From Clostridiaceae bacterium (GTDB lineage Bacteria > Bacillota_A > Clostridia > Acetivibrionales > Acetivibrionaceae), in contig JAAZCB010000172.1 of NCBI GenBank assembly GCA_012513545.1, forward strand, positions 1 to 5,341: a stretch of 5,341 nucleotides of DNA. Reading direction: 5' to 3'. The notes under the pieces were generated by a model. It saw only the letters and a list, made by a program, of their open reading frames with translations, had not been told where the DNA came from and searched no databases. Shown piece after piece: positions 4,254 through 5,341 of this stretch; positions within the stretch are counted from its first letter, which is position 1, and each line of letters opens with the position of its first letter. Position numbers and translations under genes: made by a program.

Positions 4254-5341
4254 ATGAGAATTGAAATAATGGACACCACATTAAGAGACGGCGAACAGAC
4301 TCCCGGTGTTGCCTTTAAGGAGAGCGAGAAGTATAATATTGCAAGAATATTGCTTGAAGAAGTCAAGGTAGACAGGATAGAGGTAGCATCAGCACGGGTA
4401 TCAAAAGGTGAAATGGAATCTGTAAAAATGATAACCGAATGGGCCGGGAAAAGGAATTTCCTTGACAGGGTTGAAGTATTGGGATTTGTTGATGGCAAAA
4501 TATCTGTCGACTGGATTTTGGAAGCAGGAGCAATGGCTCTAAATCTGCTTTGTAAAGGTTCTCTTATTCATGTAACAAACCAGCTGAAAAAGAGTCCTGA
4601 GCAGCACATGGAAGATATTAAGAATGTAGTATCTTACGCCAGGGAAAAGGGGCTTATAGTGAATGTGTATCTTGAAGACTGGTCAAACGGCATTAAGAAC
4701 TCCCGGGATTATGTATTCGGGCTTGTGGAATTCCTAACCCAACTAAAAATTGAAAGAATTATGCTGTCTGATACTTTAGGCATATTAACTCCTTACGAAA
4801 CATATGAATTTTGTGCTGTTATGACCGGCAAGTACCCGGGAGTCAGATTTGATTTTCATGCACACAATGATTACGATCTAGCTGTAGCTAATACCCTTAT
4901 GGCAGTTAAGGCAGGAGTATCGGGAATTCATACCACTGTAAACGGACTTGGAGAGAGGACAGGCAATGCCACGCTTTCAAGCATAGTAGGAGTATTAGCC
5001 GATCACTGCAGTGATGCGGAGATATATGTCGATGAGACCAGGTTAAATAAAATAAGCAAGCTGGTTGAGGCGTTTTCCGGAATAAGGATTCCTGCCAATA
5101 AGCCGATAATCGGAGAGAGTGTTTTTACTCAGACCAGCGGAGTTCATGCTGATGGCGATAATAAAGCAAACCTTTATTATAACAAACTTATGCCTGAAAG
5201 ATTTGGACGATCGAGAAAATATGCTCTGGGAAAGGCTTCGGGTAAAGCTAATATATTGAAAAATCTCGAAGAGCTGGGTATACATCTTGATAAGGATGAA
5301 ATTGCCAAGGTCACAGAAAGAATTGTTCAACTGGGTGATAA
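4254..5341 (+). CDS. 2-isopropylmalate/citramalate/homocitrate synthase family protein (3' end outside window)
   Basis: An open frame of 362 codons running off the right edge. It belongs to the DRE-TIM metallolyase group that condenses acetyl-CoA with a 2-oxo acid. Seen here: DTTLRDGEQTPGV (7-19, with the catalytic Arg11 and metal-binding Asp12 of the family), EVASARVS in place of the usual EVGFP-type strand, FHAHNDYDLA (metal-binding His202 and His204), NGLGERTGNATL (230-241, metal-binding Asn238), and SGVHADGDNKANLYY with His298 in the C-terminal catalytic part, then GKASGKANI. The final part resembles the short clade found in Bacteroidetes and Clostridia that ends without the LeuA allosteric domain, but the end is not visible. 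Substrate cannot be decided by motif alone. Control by a T-box whose specifier reads as Ile favours a role in isoleucine synthesis, for instance citramalate synthase (CimA), over leucine-specific LeuA; homocitrate or Re-citrate synthase remain possible. Confidence 0.88.
   Translation, partial: MRIEIMDTTLRDGEQTPGVAFKESEKYNIARILLEEVKVDRIEVASARVSKGEMESVKMITEWAGKRNFLDRVEVLGFVDGKISVDWILEAGAMALNLLCKGSLIHVTNQLKKSPEQHMEDIKNVVSYAREKGLIVNVYLEDWSNGIKNSRDYVFGLVEFLTQLKIERIMLSDTLGILTPYETYEFCAVMTGKYPGVRFDFHAHNDYDLAVANTLMAVKAGVSGIHTTVNGLGERTGNATLSSIVGVLADHCSDAEIYVDETRLNKISKLVEAFSGIRIPANKPIIGESVFTQTSGVHADGDNKANLYYNKLMPERFGRSRKYALGKASGKANILKNLEELGIHLDKDEIAKVTERIVQLGD

Noticed and set aside
4247..4498. Leftward open frame of 83 codons opposite the synthase gene.
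   Set aside because: It is the complement of the well-supported LeuA/CimA-family gene, with low-complexity Ser/Thr/Leu content and no start signal.
5043..5330. Leftward open frame of 95 codons near the right edge.
   Set aside because: It lies wholly opposite the synthase gene, which has family motifs throughout; no ribosome binding site or recognisable domain.

Overview
The window reads as a chromosomal stretch from an AT-rich, low-GC Gram-positive anaerobe, most likely a clostridium. The reasons are the strong GGAGG-type ribosome binding sites, consensus sigma-A promoters, a T-box leader, a stalk-domain secreted protein, and a clostridial-type REP-associated transposase with GAGAACCGTCCC repeats. 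The species cannot be named from the sequence alone.

Layout, left to right. Positions 1-446 (+) are the 3' end of a SecA-like translocase ATPase gene that enters from outside the window. Positions 441-1394 hold a compact transposase unit: a left repeat cluster, a Y1-type (HUH) REP-associated tyrosine transposase at 545-1321, and two right-hand repeats. The stop codons of both the SecA-like gene and the transposase lie inside the repeat units. Just beyond it, 1397-1558 keeps an open, protein-like frame with no credible start, probably a remnant of a disrupted gene. A 13-bp perfect hairpin at 1598-1646 separates this from two leftward genes: a secreted copper-amine-oxidase-N-type stalk-domain protein (1676-2353) and a TIGR00027-type SAM-dependent methyltransferase (2495-3406), the latter with a consensus promoter about 150 bp upstream of its start.

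A gene-free stretch (3407-4253) follows. It holds the methyltransferase promoter (leftward), a candidate short promoter-to-terminator unit of about 85 nt (rightward), and a complete T-box riboswitch with promoter, Stem I, specifier loop, antiterminator and terminator. The T-box controls the last gene, a LeuA/CimA-family acyltransferase (4254 to the right edge, open). The specifier is best read as ATC (isoleucine), which points to a role in branched-chain amino acid synthesis, possibly as citramalate synthase.

The genes do not form one pathway. This looks like a normal chromosomal region with one mobile element. No clearly undescribed system was found. The points most worth following up are the T-box with a shortened bulge and slightly ambiguous specifier, the candidate small RNA unit, and the gene remnant beside the transposase unit.
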